A stretch of DNA of 64,000 nucleotides from Micromussa lordhowensis (Eukaryota > Cnidaria > Anthozoa > Scleractinia > Lobophylliidae), in contig OZ026596.1 of the NCBI GenBank assembly GCA_964020085.1, positions 9,385,239 to 9,449,238 of the forward strand, given 5' to 3'. Made by a program: the position numbers and the translations under genes. Under the pieces are notes generated by a model. The model searched no databases. It worked only from the letters and a program-made list of their open reading frames with translations, and was not told the origin of the DNA. Shown here in pieces: positions 25,871 through 38,375 of this stretch. Position 1 is the stretch's first letter. Each line of letters starts with the position of its first letter.

Positions 25871-26061
25871 ACAGAAACATTGCTACCCTTCTATGATGAT
25901 TAACATCACAGTGAAACAAAATTTAGATATTAAATAAATTCTCTAACATAAATATTTAATTAATAGTTATTCTACAATGTATTTATTTCATTAAAAGCAG
26001 CTAGTTCTAACGCAGCTGAACTTATATCTAGTGATCCTCAGTGGTTATAATTATTATACTG

Positions 26062-26296
26062 GGCCAGGTTGTTTGAAAGCCGGTTAAGGCTAACCCAGTT
26101 AACCGAAGTATCCATTTTGCTTGTATAAAAATGTTTTTCATTGGTCATGTTTTGTGTAGTTGGAGGTATTTCAAACTCAAAACAGAAGGTCAAACAATAT
26201 ACCAGTAAACAGAAAACCTCACCCTAAAGTCACAAATTCAAATCAAAATTCTCGCTAATCCTGGGTTAGCTTAATTGGGCTTTGAACGACCTGGCC
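26062..26296. mobile_element. 235-bp MITE
   Basis: Inverted ends GGCCAGGTTGTTTGAAAGCC and GGGCTTTGAACGACCTGGCC, with further pairing of GGCTAACCCAG / CTGGGTTAGC. A 5'-truncated copy lies at 25555-25870. Confidence 0.7.
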
Positions 26297-26985
26297 TGGT
26301 CAAGAAAGACATGTTGGAACAGTGCTTGAAAATAACAGTAATTATTTAGAATTCCATTAACTTTACTTGTTTAGTGATACTCTAAAGTGTTGTATTTCAT
26401 TGCATTCCTTTGTTTTCAATACAAAATATATGGTACTTGACAATCAATATTTTTGGTGAAACTGGGCATTATATTATTTATTGCTGTCAAACCATTTTTA
26501 GTTTTAAAATTATAACCTGCACTTTAGCTGACTACTCTGGACATCCTAACTCCCACGAGAGACTCATACTCTGAAGGAAAAAACCCTCTATTATCTGTTT
26601 TTATATACTATCAGAGTAACAATTAACCACTGCAAAATTATTATCCAAGATGGCATGGAAAGAACCTGAGCTGGAGAGAAACATTTTCTCAGCCATCATT
26701 TCCCTGGCCACAGGCATTGACTTGTTAGAAAACTTTCAATGGTGTTAAATACCAAGTGATGTAGAAAACCTTGCCTGAACAAACATTTCTGTCACAGTCA
26801 ACACTTGTCTCTAAACTCCCAAGAATGCATTCATGAGACATGATTACATGCTCAGATTAGATTTTACCAGATGTTCTGCCCTAAAGAGTACGAAGATCTG
26901 GGTGTGAGATATGGTAAATAATTTACCCTACACTGTACAAAGACTGAGGTTATGAAAAGTTGCTTTGTTATAATCATCACTGCGG
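26297..26985. other. DERL2 3' flank, no gene seen
   Basis: AT-rich sequence after the DERL2 stop codon. It probably contains its 3' untranslated region. Confidence 0.4.
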
Positions 26986-29943
26986 TCAATCCTCTTGCTC
27001 AGCAGCCGGACCTACTCTCTGTCCATCACCCCAGTTGAATCCCCCAGGCCTGTCTTCCTCTGGCAGAGGCTGGTAGTTAGGGTCCTCGGGAGCTGCGTCA
27101 AAGATAGCCTTCCTGCAATCAATGATTTGGAAATAAACTTTGTTAAATTTTACTTATTTAAGTGCAAAACTGTTGAAAACAGACCCTTACATAATTCCCA
27201 TTGAAGTTTTAGACTTTCTGCAACCATAGGTCTTAAATGCCAAGACTTTAAACTCTCCATCAATCTTGGCAAGACTATTATACAGTTCTTCACTTTTGAT
27301 TGATTGATTAATTGATTGATTGATGTAATTAATTAAGTCACTTAGCAAGTTGACATGATGGGTATTTATAATGGGTTTCAACCACTGGCTTCTTATATTC
27401 TAACTTACATAATTCCTGGAGTCTTGAGTATCCTAAAACCACCTGGCTGTTCTGGAAACACATCCTCCAAGAAATAATAGACATGACCCACTGCAATACC
27501 TGCAAAGACATGTGCAATCAGCAAGGAAAAAGGCAATTAGATGTGCAGAAACTAAACTGTAAACGGCAATGGTAATTTGGTTTGCGGTATTGAGGTTTGC
27601 TCGCATGTCCTAAAATTATAATTGTGATTGGTCACTACATAATTGACCTGTCAGAATCAAATCAAAGTGTTCATGATTTTTTTACCCACAGAGTAATAAT
27701 AATTTACCTATAAGATCAACCATGACAGAATTCCCCAGCATAAGGGAGAAACCAAACAGCACCCAGGGCAAGAAAGGAGCTTTGAAGGTTAGAAGACCAA
27801 AAAAGTTCATCCGAACAAAAGGATTTCTTCGGCTCCATATGTACACCAGCATAATCGTGAAAGCCTGACCTAGGAAAACTAAGTGTACAAACAAGGCAAT
27901 TATCTGAGCACAAAAGGTCAAAGAAAATGCTTTCAGGTATGTAGCGATAGAAAATGGAAAGAAGTGAAAATGCTTTGCTGATATAGGGGAAACACTCAAT
28001 GCAAAAGCTTGTCACTAGCATTTAGTGAGACCAATTTCAAGTTGGTAACCTCCTACCAAATTATTGGATTGAGCTTTCCTGCGATGAGTTTTTCATCAGC
28101 ACTTGGGTCTACTAGCCTTTTATATGGGTAATGAAATCAAGAAAAAGTGGTTTAAACTAAAGGAGCTGCTTACAGCGGAAACTGTGAGGGGTCTACAAAG
28201 ACAGGAAGCTCCAGCTGTCTGTCTGCTAGCTTATCTGGGGCTCAAGTTTCACATGTCACAGAAGGCTGACGAAAACTTATTTATTCCTAAGAAAGGATAC
28301 AGTCATGATTACTCCACCAAAAATAAACATAAATACAAAGTCCGCTGTTCGTCCCCGGAATGAGCCTTCTTCTAACATTCTGCAATAACGGTATCTAGCC
28401 AGCGCTAAGGAATTAGGTTTATAATTGAAAACATCCACTTACAAAATACCCTAGTTGTGATGAGAATATACGACACATTAATATATGCAGTGCTTAAGCA
28501 AGCATCCTTGATAGGCTTAAATGTTTGCCAACATAGGAGAGGGGTAATTTCAGGCAACCCTTATCTTGCAACTTATGGATCAGGAGGGAGAACTTTAACA
28601 CCTGCAAAAAGGCTTTATTTTACTAATTTCTCAATAAATAGCATACATTTCATAAAAGGTTTTGTGATGACATATCTGTTATCACCAAACATTTTGAACT
28701 GTGGCCCATACCATGGCAAAATTCAGCATGTTTCTAGACTCTCCTAACAGCAAGTTACAAAACAAAAAGGACGAGTTTCCTCCTTCTTCATCTCTTAATG
28801 GAGGAATGGGTGGGGGGAGATGGTTCTGACAAACAAAGAAAACACCTTCCACATAGGGATCGGATATTTTATGAAACAACAAATTGCTGGAAATTAAGGA
28901 ACTCAGTTTACCTGCTTCATTATTTAAATTACCGGTAATTCATCTTTTCATTATGATTTTTACAAGAACCCAGCATGTGAGGCTAGGGCCATTACTGAGG
29001 GTCAATTTACAAGTCATCTCTCCCCCCTCTTCTGTTTTGGTTGGCTAATCTCAAAACTGCAATTCTCCTTTCTAATTATTTTCATATGTTTATTTCAAAA
29101 TTAGGGCTTGATACTAACTTTTGGCACCACTGGAAAGTAGATCTCAAATTTTACTTTACCAAACCCAAAATTTAGTGTACCAATAATAATATTTGCTTCC
29201 CAGACCGGGTAAGTATTCTGGTTCATTTTCAACTTTGTACTTTCCAATGGAAAGCGGTAAGTTTTAGTGTCAAGCCCTTTAAATTTGCGGTACTGACTTG
29301 ATCCTGGTCACCTGTCTGCAGAACATTATAGATGATACTTAACAAGCAACTTCAAGAACATAATTTACTTATTAAAAGGATACGTGAAAATCATATTGAA
29401 GAAGAAATTAAATCCAATTGTTCCAAAGAACAAAAAATTGGTAATCAGTCTCCAAAGCTGAAAGTAAAACAAAACCAAAAGTAAGTAAATTTCCTTCTTT
29501 TTTGTTCATATTATCTTGACTTTCAAATCTTTAAAAATCAAAGTACATTGTAAGCAGCAAAATAAAGAAGTTTAATATACTATGCTGAATCTTGTATAAT
29601 TTTCTATCTTACGGAAACATTTTTATTTTCCAGATATACAAATTCCTTACCTGATATCGTTGGAATATGAGTTCGGGATTGAAATAAAGCTGAAAAGGCG
29701 TTATCAATTCCAGTTGCTATAAACAAACAAAAGGAAAGAGGGAGATTCACAGCTAGATGGACACCTCACATAGAGAGCATATTCATTTCATTCATTTCAC
29801 TTCGTGCAGGTTAAAAACGGCAGCAATTCAGCCAGAAGATACATCCTTACCACTGCAAGAGTTGTTACTACACAGGCAGTCGCATATGTCCGTGTAACCA
29901 CGGGCATTTGCATGTACTCTTGTTGAAACGTCTGGTACGCCAT
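26986..29943 (-). CDS. DERL2: Derlin-2, ER-associated degradation factor
   Basis: Derlins are catalytically dead rhomboid-fold membrane proteins that help move misfolded proteins out of the ER to p97. Seven minus-strand exons give 246 residues: 29943-29851, 29716-29651, 29457-29384, 28394-28301, 27903-27708, 27499-27409 and 27112-26986, with consistent phases. Marker blocks: [48 protein letters not shown] (the derlin WR motif), [65 protein letters not shown] and, near the end, [11 protein letters not shown], a p97-binding SHP-type box. Human Derlin-2 has 239 residues. The ATG at 29943 is chosen because it opens the conserved N-terminus; an upstream in-frame ATG adds residues that are not conserved. 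The gene faces TIMM22 with a 95-bp gap. Confidence 0.96.
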
Positions 29944-30038
29944 TTTGTTGATCTTCCTCAAAGACACGTCAGTGAATCCAGGCCTCATGGTCCACTTTTA
30001 CCTGTGGGAGTCTGGGACTTGATCCCTTGCAATCCAAC
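29944..30038. promoter_or_regulatory. 95-bp shared promoter region, DERL2/TIMM22
   Basis: The two start codons diverge with 95 bp between them, so transcription starts and both short 5' leaders must fall here or overlap the coding starts. No TATA box is seen, as is common for bidirectional housekeeping promoters. Confidence 0.6.
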
Positions 30039-33000
30039 ATGGCGGATTCTGGAGCCGGCGACGAGCGTCGAAACTTTGTGCCAAACGTTGAGCAATTGCC
30101 GCTTAGTGGAATCATTCCAGCTATTGAAGAAGCAAGAAGACAAAGACCTCCTTTCGTACCGTCAGTTGGGCTCCCAAATGTCCTTAGGACACCACAGGAA
30201 CTCATGGTGGAAAGAGTGATGGAAAACTGCGCGTTCAAGTCCGTTTTGGCCGGAGTTGTGGGTATGAACAACTTCCACAGCATGAAATAAGATAGTTGGC
30301 TAGATTTCAATAGATTGTAATCTTCGGAAAGCAACTACGTTCGCGTTCGTATGTAAAACCCTTATACTTCGTTTCACCGCTCAAATGCTATTTTTGGGTA
30401 CGTACAATCCTAGCCAAAAGTCCTTGTGACACTTAGCTTGACCAAATACCAACTGCCGACGCATCATTTTGAAATGGGAAGTCATAATTCAATTTTTCGA
30501 GACCGCCCCCCCACAAGCAGAGTTGGAATAGTGAGTCTACTTTAGATGAACCGACATCATCATTGTGTTGGGAATTGATTTATCTCTCTCACAGAGATAA
30601 TTCACTTCTTCTTCTGATATCACTTCTTGATACTCATAGCCTTATTTTGATGTCAAATATAAAATCCATCATTTATGACTAAAAGTCAAGTTTGACCGTA
30701 AAGGACGTCGTGCTTACAGTTTTTATGAAGGCCAGGTTACATAACATATTGAAAGATGGCATGTCGAAAGATGTCACCTGTGCACATAATACTGAAAAGC
30801 GGGTGTAACCGTGAAACTTGACTAGAATTCTGGACTTTTTCCCTTGAAAACCGACCTGTCTTGCTTAGAAGACTCCTCTGGATGCTCACAAAGTGTGTGT
30901 TTGATAAATACTATGACAGACTTGACGGAAAATAACAAAACAAACGTGCAGTTGAGACCTTGATGACTGAAGCTAACTCAAGGGATCAGATAACTACAGA
31001 AGACAACAATGTTATTCATACATGGGTAGTCAAATTAGCAGACATCAATGATGTTATTCTGTTAACCATGAAACTCGAAAACAAATTATGTGACCCCCCT
31101 CCTTACAATCCCTCATTAAGCACTCTACTTTCTGTTCAGGATATGGTCTTGGTGCCGTGTTTGGCTTGTTCACAGCTGGAATGGACTCTTCCATGCCAAA
31201 CCCCATGACTGGTGTTGCGGATCAGTCTGCCAAGGCAATCCTCAAAGACATGAAGTCCCGTGCAGTGTCATATGGCAAAAACTTTGGTGTTGTGGGCCTC
31301 ATGTTTTCAGGAACAGAATGCCTAGTAGAATCTGTAAGTCTTTAGTTATTATTGTAAATATTGATATGAAAATGTAGTACTGTGTTGCTAGTTGTCTCAA
31401 AATAGGTTGTTTGCACAATGGGGTCATTCATCCACAACAGAAACATTAACATATTCGTTTTTTTCTCGTGCTAATTATGGCATTGTTTGTAATTTGATCA
31501 GAGGCACAGTGGCCTCATAATTACTGCCCTTGTCGCTGGATTGAGTGGACTGGGTTCAAGCCCTGGCCAGGAACATTGTGTTCTGCTCTTGGACAAGACA
31601 CTTTACTCTCCACATTTGAAGTAGGTGGCTACCTTGGAACAGCACCTGCCAGAGTAATATGAGAAGCCCAGGAGAATTTCACTCTGGAGAATTTTTAAAA
31701 GTTAAATATACCTGCCGACTTCAACAGAATACCTTCTAGAGCTCCGTCAGGTGCTAGGAGCTATTGAATGCACTGATCTCGCAGTGCTTCTCTCCTCTCT
31801 CACTGTAAAAATGAGTACCAGTGAACTTAATGCTGGGGGTAACCCTGCAATGGACTAGCATCTCATCCAATGGGGAGTAGAAATACCCCTAGTTACCTGG
31901 ATAACTACGGGCCTGATGGAATTTCTAAGAACACAAGAAAAGTGCATAGAGAAGTACTCAGCTGTGCCTGGTACTTCTCTATACACTTCAGTGAGGTTTG
32001 TTGTAGCAATGCCTTTTTCTGAGGATGTATTCAGCTATTGTAGGCTCTCTTGGCCTAAATGGCCAGTTGCAGGTCATTTCAGAACACTATGATATATTTT
32101 AATAACAGTTTCGTGGGAAGAGTGACTGGAAAAATGGAACACTCTCAGGTGGAATCACTGGTGGGCTAATTGGGCTCAGAGGTAAGTTGAAATGTACTCA
32201 TATTTTTTAGCTTGATCAGCACCGTCCTATCTTTGATTTCTTCTCAAAATATCAACTGAATGTCAAACCTACAGTCAAACCTCTATTAAGCGGCCACCCT
32301 CGGGGAAATGGGAGGAGGCCACCTCATAGAGGTTGGTCACTTAATAGCGGTTCATGTACTTTGAATATCTTTCAGCATTGGGTTAACATGTCATCACATC
32401 AAAACAATCGTAATAAACTTGAGTTTGAATGGTTTATCAGTCGTCAAATTCTCTTTTGGACTCTTATCTTTCATTGTGTTTTCTAATACAAAGCCAATCT
32501 AAGTAAGTGTATTAAATTTGTGTGGATGCTTAATAGGGGTAAAGACAATAGAAACTCACTCCTTGGGAAGACCAAAAGCTGGCCACGGCTGGTTAATAGA
32601 GGTGGCTGGTTAACAGGGGTTTTATTTGCAGTACTTTACTGACAATGATAATTTCAGGACTTAATAAGGAGTGGCCACTTAATAGAGGTTCAACTGTAGA
32701 GTATTTACATGTCGCAATGAACTTTGTTACCAAAACCCATTACTCTATAGCCTGCGTAGCAGCCGTTTCCTTTCCTTTCCTTTTCCAGGCTGGAAAGCGA
32801 ACAAGCGAGCGAAAAAGCGGGCGAGCGCCTGGGGTGAGCAAAAACTTGGGTAGAAGTGGGGAGGGGGTGAGCGAGGAGGGGGAGGGGGTGGGGAGGAAAG
32901 GAAACGCCTGCAATCAATCCCAAACATTTTACTGAACTCCGTTCGCCCACGAACGGGGAGCAATAGTGCAATTTGATTGGTTAGTAGCCCGTCAATCAAA

Positions 33001-35123
33001 AAGTGACATTAAAAATTTGACATTCATGCATAATCGACATCCGGAATACAAAACAACAAACAAAATCAAAAATATGGCCGTGTCCGTGGAAGCTTTCGAA
33101 TTTTCTCTTCAGGAAACGTTAAAAGATCTATCGAAAAACGGTAAACAGATCGATCCGAACAATGGCATATAGAACACGCAACACAGTCAACAGACTTGCG
33201 CGTAAACAGCTACATTTGAATCATGTAGTGTGAGAACGAACAAAACGAGGAATAAACCTAACCATCGAGTGCGAGAAACATAAGCTCGATCAGATATATC
33301 CAAGAAACATAAGAACGACTCTAGACAAACGTATAGCTTTCTCGAATTAAAGCTACGGAGTCTCCGAAGAAAAACGTAAGAGGACAAATATGATATCCGT
33401 GATAAGAATCTACATACTGTACTTGCATGCAGTTTTAATCAAGCAGCTGCGCCTGGCGTCACTATATGATGCAAGTAAGCAACATGTCCACGGTAAATTT
33501 CATATTTTGTCCCTCGAAAGCTCTTGGAGACATATCTTGCATTAGAAATGAGCCTTAGCAATGCATAAACACATGACAAATTACAGAGGTTTCAAACTAT
33601 GCAAAACGACAGGCCGATAACAGTGGAAACTATGCAGACCAATCACCTCTAAATTTGCTATAACACAGTCTAACGGCTCAACTCTACTAAAAATTCCTCT
33701 TTATAACGCAACGTGAAGTGTCCTTCATAAACACAAGTGAAGCAACAAAAAGGTCGAGAGACCGAACAGAGAACGGCAAATGTACAAATGTCACGAACCG
33801 TAGGAGTCGTGTAGGCTAGTCAACCTCATTTTACACAAGATATTGGCTATTCACAACACCACGGCAATCTTTTCTGTTGGAAGGCTTAAACAAGTTTTCT
33901 GTGGACATATATCCCTGTTGATTCTTTGTAAAATTTTCAAACTTCGTTTTGAACGAGCAATGACAGACGCAGCAATTATTCGAAGCCATACCCGCTTGGA
34001 AAGGAAAGCGCAATTTTTTTTCGCGCACTATTTACTTTTCGTGGGCTCTGTCAGAGCGGTTGTCAAAACTGGTTTACAGGAAGTTAATGATCATTGGCTC
34101 TAATATGACAGTTGGTCTCGCAAGGGAATGCGGTCTGTTTGGGGGCGTTCGGTAAAATGTCTGGGTCTGATTGCAGGCGTTTCCTTCCGTCGCCTCACCC
34201 CCTCCCCACTTCACCCCAATTTTTTGTTCACCCTAAGCGCTCGCCCGCTTTTTTCGCTCGCTTGTTCGCTCTCCGCCTGGAAAAGGAAAGGAAAGGAAAC
34301 GGCTGCTACGCTGGCTAATTACTCTAAGACAATGGCCATGAATAATCCAAGTAAATCCATTTTGTCTAAATATGTGCCAACAACTGTAATGAACATATAC
34401 AGAAGTGTCAAAACAGTAAGTTTTATTATCACTGCAGATCATTTGTGCATCTTGAAAACAATCTAACCTAAACGTTTTAAATTTCATTTTTTTTTTTCAT
34501 TTGTCTTGTTTCCAATTTACACTTAGTCGTGAATCCTTGTTCTTTCAATTTGGCGAAAATGGAATTAACACTCAGACAGGCTCATGGCAATGTTGGTCAA
34601 TGATTTTCCGTGGTAGTTGTGCACAATATGTTTGTTGTAAAGAGCATTTTATGAGGAGTACATGCTTCATGTTCCAGCTTTGTTCAGATCTGTGGAGGCG
34701 CAGAGGCCTTGTGGTTAGTGAGCTTGCTTCTAGATCAAGCCGTATGGGCTCTAGCCCTAGCCAGGAACATTGTGTTCTTGGGAAAGATACTCCGCCCTGG
34801 TGTATAAATGGGTACTGGCAAACGTAATGTTGGGGGTTGCCCTACGATGGACTAGCACCCTATTTAGGGGTGGATAGAAATACTCCTAGTCACTTGATGC
34901 TACTGTAACTGGGATAAGCACTTGCCTGCAGATTTGTGTTGATTTGCTCCCGAAGTATGCATGATTTTGCCATATCTAAGGAACCATAACCCAATCTTAT
35001 TTATCATGGATGAGTTTAAAGTGACAGTTTTTGTTTTTGTCTGCAGCTGGTGGAAAAGCGGCTGTCATGGGTGCACTGGGATTTGCAGCATTTTCAACTG
35101 CTATTGATTACTACCTTAGATGA
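30039..35123 (+). CDS. TIMM22: TIMM22, mitochondrial carrier translocase channel
   Basis: TIM22 inserts carrier proteins into the mitochondrial inner membrane. Four exons give 188 residues: 30039-30261, 31140-31333, 32109-32181 and 35047-35123, all GT-AG and in phase. After a divergent N-terminus come [91 protein letters not shown] and [20 protein letters not shown]. These match the Tim17/22/23 family and TIM22 in particular (the terminal AAFS.AIDYYLR). Four membrane segments are expected. The start is the ATG opening [11 protein letters not shown]. Introns 2 and 3 hold two SINEs and three DNA elements. Confidence 0.96.
31500..31930 (+). repeat. tRNA-derived SINE in TIMM22 intron 2
   Basis: B-box-like GGGTTCAAGCCCTGG is followed by CCAGGAACATTGTGTTCT and the tail TGCTGGGGGTAACCCTGCAA and GGGGAGTAGAAATACCCCT. 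The same order is seen at 34695-34930. Confidence 0.65.
32272..32696. mobile_element. 425-bp pogo/Tigger-like MITE
   Basis: Ends CAGTCAAACCTCTATTAAG and its counterpart CTTAATAGAGGTTCAACTG, with TA on both sides (32270-32271, 32697-32698). CAGT ends with TA duplication are typical of the pogo/Tigger group. Inner GGCCAC..TTAATA blocks repeat near both ends. Lies in TIMM22 intron 3. Confidence 0.75.
32748..34317. mobile_element. 1.57-kb MULE-like element with long TIRs
   Basis: Roughly 190-bp inverted ends start TAGCCTGCGTAGCAGCCG and close with CGGCTGCTACGCTGGCTA. ATTACTCTA is duplicated exactly on both sides (32739-32747, 34318-34326). A 9-bp duplication with long TIRs is the usual signature of Mutator-like elements. 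No transposase frame is seen inside, so it is non-autonomous. Inserted in TIMM22 intron 3. Confidence 0.75.
34695..34930 (+). repeat. tRNA-derived SINE in TIMM22 intron 3
   Basis: Same family as the copy at 31500: GAGGCGCAGAGGCCTTGTGG head, CCAGGAACATTGTGTTCTTG, then the GGTACTGGCAAA and GTAGAAATACTCCTAG tail. Confidence 0.65.
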
Positions 35124-35855
35124 CCCAAGGGTTCAAATTGTTGCCTTACTGCTAATAATCCAAATTATGTGTGGTGGAAGTGCAGAAACAAACAATCCAC
35201 TCTGACAGTCTTCCAAGTATACTTGTGACAAATGTAACCACTGGTGGATCCAGTCTTTGAGGGAAGTAGCTGTCGGCTTTGGAGAGCATTTTCTCCAGGG
35301 GTAATTCTCTTCAAACTATTTTGTACCTTGGTGGGCCTTGTTTTTCTGAGAAAAAAAGGAAGGAAAGAGGATGCCAGAGACTTTTGACAAGACCTAGCAT
35401 TGCTAATCAACGGCGACCGCTGTGAAGAACAGAAAATGATACCCCCAGATAACTGATGAGCTCTCCTAAGTCGGTATAGTCCCCTCCGCATCCTTTTTTG
35501 GGATGTCATGCAGGACTCTCCCAAAGAGCGTGACATCTCAAACAACCACTGCGGAGGAGACTTAAGTTGGCATTGCATCAAGAGAATCTTGGAGGGTTAG
35601 AAAAGGATAACTTCATCAGTCTGGCAGGATTAGCCTAGGAAAAAAGCAGCGGTTTTGAAGAAATATGGATCAGATGGCACGAGAAAAAAAGACGTTGGAA
35701 TGTTGAAAACAACTGCAGCGAATAATTCCTTTATAGTAATTTAGAGTGGTTTTCACTTGGGTGTCAAAAGTAACTCTCAGTTGCTTTGGTCTTGCATTAC
35801 CATGATAAATGATTGCCTTTAAAACCTCCCGCCACTTTCTCATCTATAAATGAGA

Positions 35856-35861
35856 AATAAA
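35856..35861 (+). terminator. candidate polyadenylation signal of TIMM22
   Basis: AATAAA about 730 bases after the TIMM22 stop. It is the first clear one downstream, so the assignment is tentative. Confidence 0.35.
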
Positions 35862-35934
35862 ACCAATCGTGACTAGCTCGCATACGTTTTCCCGTCTGCT
35901 ACATGTATTTGCTTCGAGTTTTATTGGACCACTG

Positions 35935-36262
35935 AATAGTCTTTCAGGGGGGGGGGACTCCCATATAAAAAAGGGGGGTGCTTATCGGAAATTTTGAAAT
36001 GAATCCCTAAGAGGTACCAAGATCCTGTTTTGTGGGCGTGTCTTGAAACTTTTTTTCCACCCCTAAGAGGTACCAATTCTAAAACAACATATTCCTTGTG
36101 ATATTTTTTTCGGCTCAATACCCTAAAAGGTACCGCAAAAGCTCACGCTCTGGCCTTTTTGAGGCTGAACCCCCTAAGAAGTACGAAAACTACCTTTTTA
36201 ACCCCTGAAAGGTAGAACGAGCACCCTCGTCCTTTTTGCTTGGCAGCCTCCCCCCCCCGGGA
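35935..36262. repeat. dispersed repeat with spaced AAGAGGTACC motifs, copy 2
   Basis: Five CCTAAGAGGTACC-like motifs in the same order as the copy at 22130, bounded here by G-rich and C-rich runs (GGGGGGGGGG near 35948, CCCCCCCC near 36250) that may form the ends. Confidence 0.7.
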
Positions 36263-36589
36263 ATAGTCTGTCCTTTGCCATTGGTCATAGTGATAACTTT
36301 GGTTTAGGTTTTTCGTGCAAATTATATTATGTTTTGTGTGCAAAGTATATTACATGTCCCATAAAGTTTCTGTTTATCAAAAATTTAATTGAAATATAAA
36401 CAGTCCAGAAAGTGTTTTTTCCTTATTTTTGTTTGCATTTGGCTGTATGCCTGGTTCATCATGATTATTCTACCTTAAATTCAAAATAGTCGAATGCTAT
36501 CTCTTGGGAAGCATACCTAAATCCCCGCCTAGCCGCACTCACGAGCGTGCCATTTTAACGAAAAGCTCCTTTCATATAGAAGTTTATAG

Positions 36590-37036
36590 ACCTTTTCACG
36601 GTTTCTGACGCCATCTTGCTTGGGGCGCAAAGACTGCAAAAATTGCGGTAAATGTAGGAGAAAATTCAGTAAAAGTTCGATGCCCAATAACTTGAGAGTG
36701 ATTGAGATTCTGAGTCGCAAGGAACAGATACCCAGCAGAAGGTTTCGTTGACAAAATTCGAAGAACATAGATTTGCTATCAAGCGAGGAATTGCAAATTG
36801 CGACTCGGTTATACCGACAAATGTATGGAAAAATTGTGGCTTTTCTAGCGAGGCGAATTCCCTCAAATGTGATCCATAAATTCTTTTACCTGGTAACTTA
36901 AGTTTACTTCAGAGCTCAGAATTTTCCTTGATTTGTTAGATATTAGATTCTCCATTTTCCCTATGCACACATTTATACTGTAATTTTTCCCGTGCTTGCT
37001 CCGCAAGCAAGATGGCGTCAGGAACCGTGAAGAGGT
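36590..37036. mobile_element. 447-bp TIR element
   Basis: ACCTTTTCACGG, TGACGCCATCTTGCTTG and the complements CAAGCAAGATGGCGTCA, CCGTGAAGAGGT mark inverted ends of about 33 bp. No recognisable coding region inside. Confidence 0.7.
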
Positions 37037-37474
37037 ATTAAATTTCACTCGTCACTGTTTGCAGAACTAAAAAAATTGCTTTGTTTGAGCTGTTATTAAA
37101 TTTAACAGAAAAGGAAAAAATATCTTGGGTGGTTTCTTTTCTCATTAAAGACCACGTGATATTCTTTAGAGAATTTTTTTTTAATCCATCTAATGCAAAC
37201 TTCATTCGTATACACCCGACTAAAAATTTGAAAGCATGAATTCTCAAGTGTATCATAACATGGTCTGTAATAAATGACGCAAAAAGAAAACGGGAAAGCG
37301 ATTACAACACAACATATGGGAACCTCAGGGTTAGGAACAAACATTCAAGGTTAGTTTAATTGCTTTTTATTTATCACTTGCTTCAGTTAGAAGTTTCAAC
37401 TGGATCGTTCGACTGCAAAACCAAAATCTATTTCAGCGTTCGTTTCGCGCGACAGAGAAAAATCATATCCCTTA

Positions 37475-37871
37475 TTAGTATAGTTACTTAGGTGATTATA
37501 GAAATCCTCGCGCTCTCATCGGCCGAGAATGGCGTCACCTCCGGCGAGGTGATTATAGCGGGGGGACAAATTTTCAAAATGGCCGCCTCGCGCTTTGTCG
37601 ATGTGTCTGAAGAGGAAATTAATTTCATGAAAGAAAATTCCCTTCCGAGGAATACCGAACACGCCACAAAGTTCGGAATGACACTCTTCAAAGGTAAAAT
37701 GTGAAAACTGTGCTAAATGTAACTAAGAAACCATTTAAATTCCCGTGAAAATTTTGCTTATGTCGACATGCATGAATGCGCGAAGTTGTTCACTGACGCG
37801 CGACAATGACAAATAAAATTTATCATTCCTTTGTTTAGGTATTTCTATAATCACCTGAATAATTATACTAA
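37475..37871. mobile_element. TIR element with Crypton-like coding scrap, copy A
   Basis: Inverted ends TTAGTATAGTTACT..AGGTGATTATAGAAAT and complement. The exon 37579-37693 reads MAASRFVDVSEEEINFMKEN then LPRNTEHATKFGMTLFKG up to a GT donor, resembling the first exon of DUF3504/Crypton-type recombinases. The rest of the protein is deleted. A longer relative lies at 45850. Confidence 0.55.
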
Positions 37872-37942
37872 AACAATTATTCGCCTCAGGCTCGTGAATA
37901 TTGGTGAATATTCACCAATATTCACTTCACCTTCGGCGAATA

Positions 37943-38375
37943 ATAGGCCCTTCGCAGCTAAGCCGTCACGTGACCTACTATTCATAAAATTATGGGCTAT
38001 AACTTAACAAATGCCAGAAATGGAAAAGGCATGTCGAGAATATCAAAACGACCAAATTTGAGGCCCCCATCATTAAAAGATGAGATTTTATGACAGTCTG
38101 AATTTTTAAAAAAAATAAGGAGGTTTGTATGGAAAATGTTGCTGGAGAGCAAGACCTTGCTCTCCAGCAACATTTCCCATACAAAACTTCTAAATTTTCC
38201 GAAAATTCAAACTGTCGTATAAACTTACTCTTTCCTTCCAGGGGGCTCAAACTTGGCCATTTTGGTATTTTCGATGCGCTCTTTCCATTTCTGGCATTCT
38301 TTAAGTTATAGCTCATAATGTACAAATTTTCTAGGAAAAATTTGGTCACGTGACCCCAGCTGCAAAGGGCCTATT
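37943..38375. repeat. 433-bp palindromic element
   Basis: Arms of about 210 bp run from AATAGGCCCTTCGCAGCT to AGCTGCAAAGGGCCTATT and meet at GCAAGACCTTGC (38150-38161). It interrupts the repeated motif CGGCGAATAATTGTT seen intact near 47030. Confidence 0.8.

Noticed and set aside
35165..35581. 138-codon minus-strand open frame
   Set aside because: It is antisense to the TIMM22 3' flank, has no domain-like pattern and no splice partners; a chance frame.
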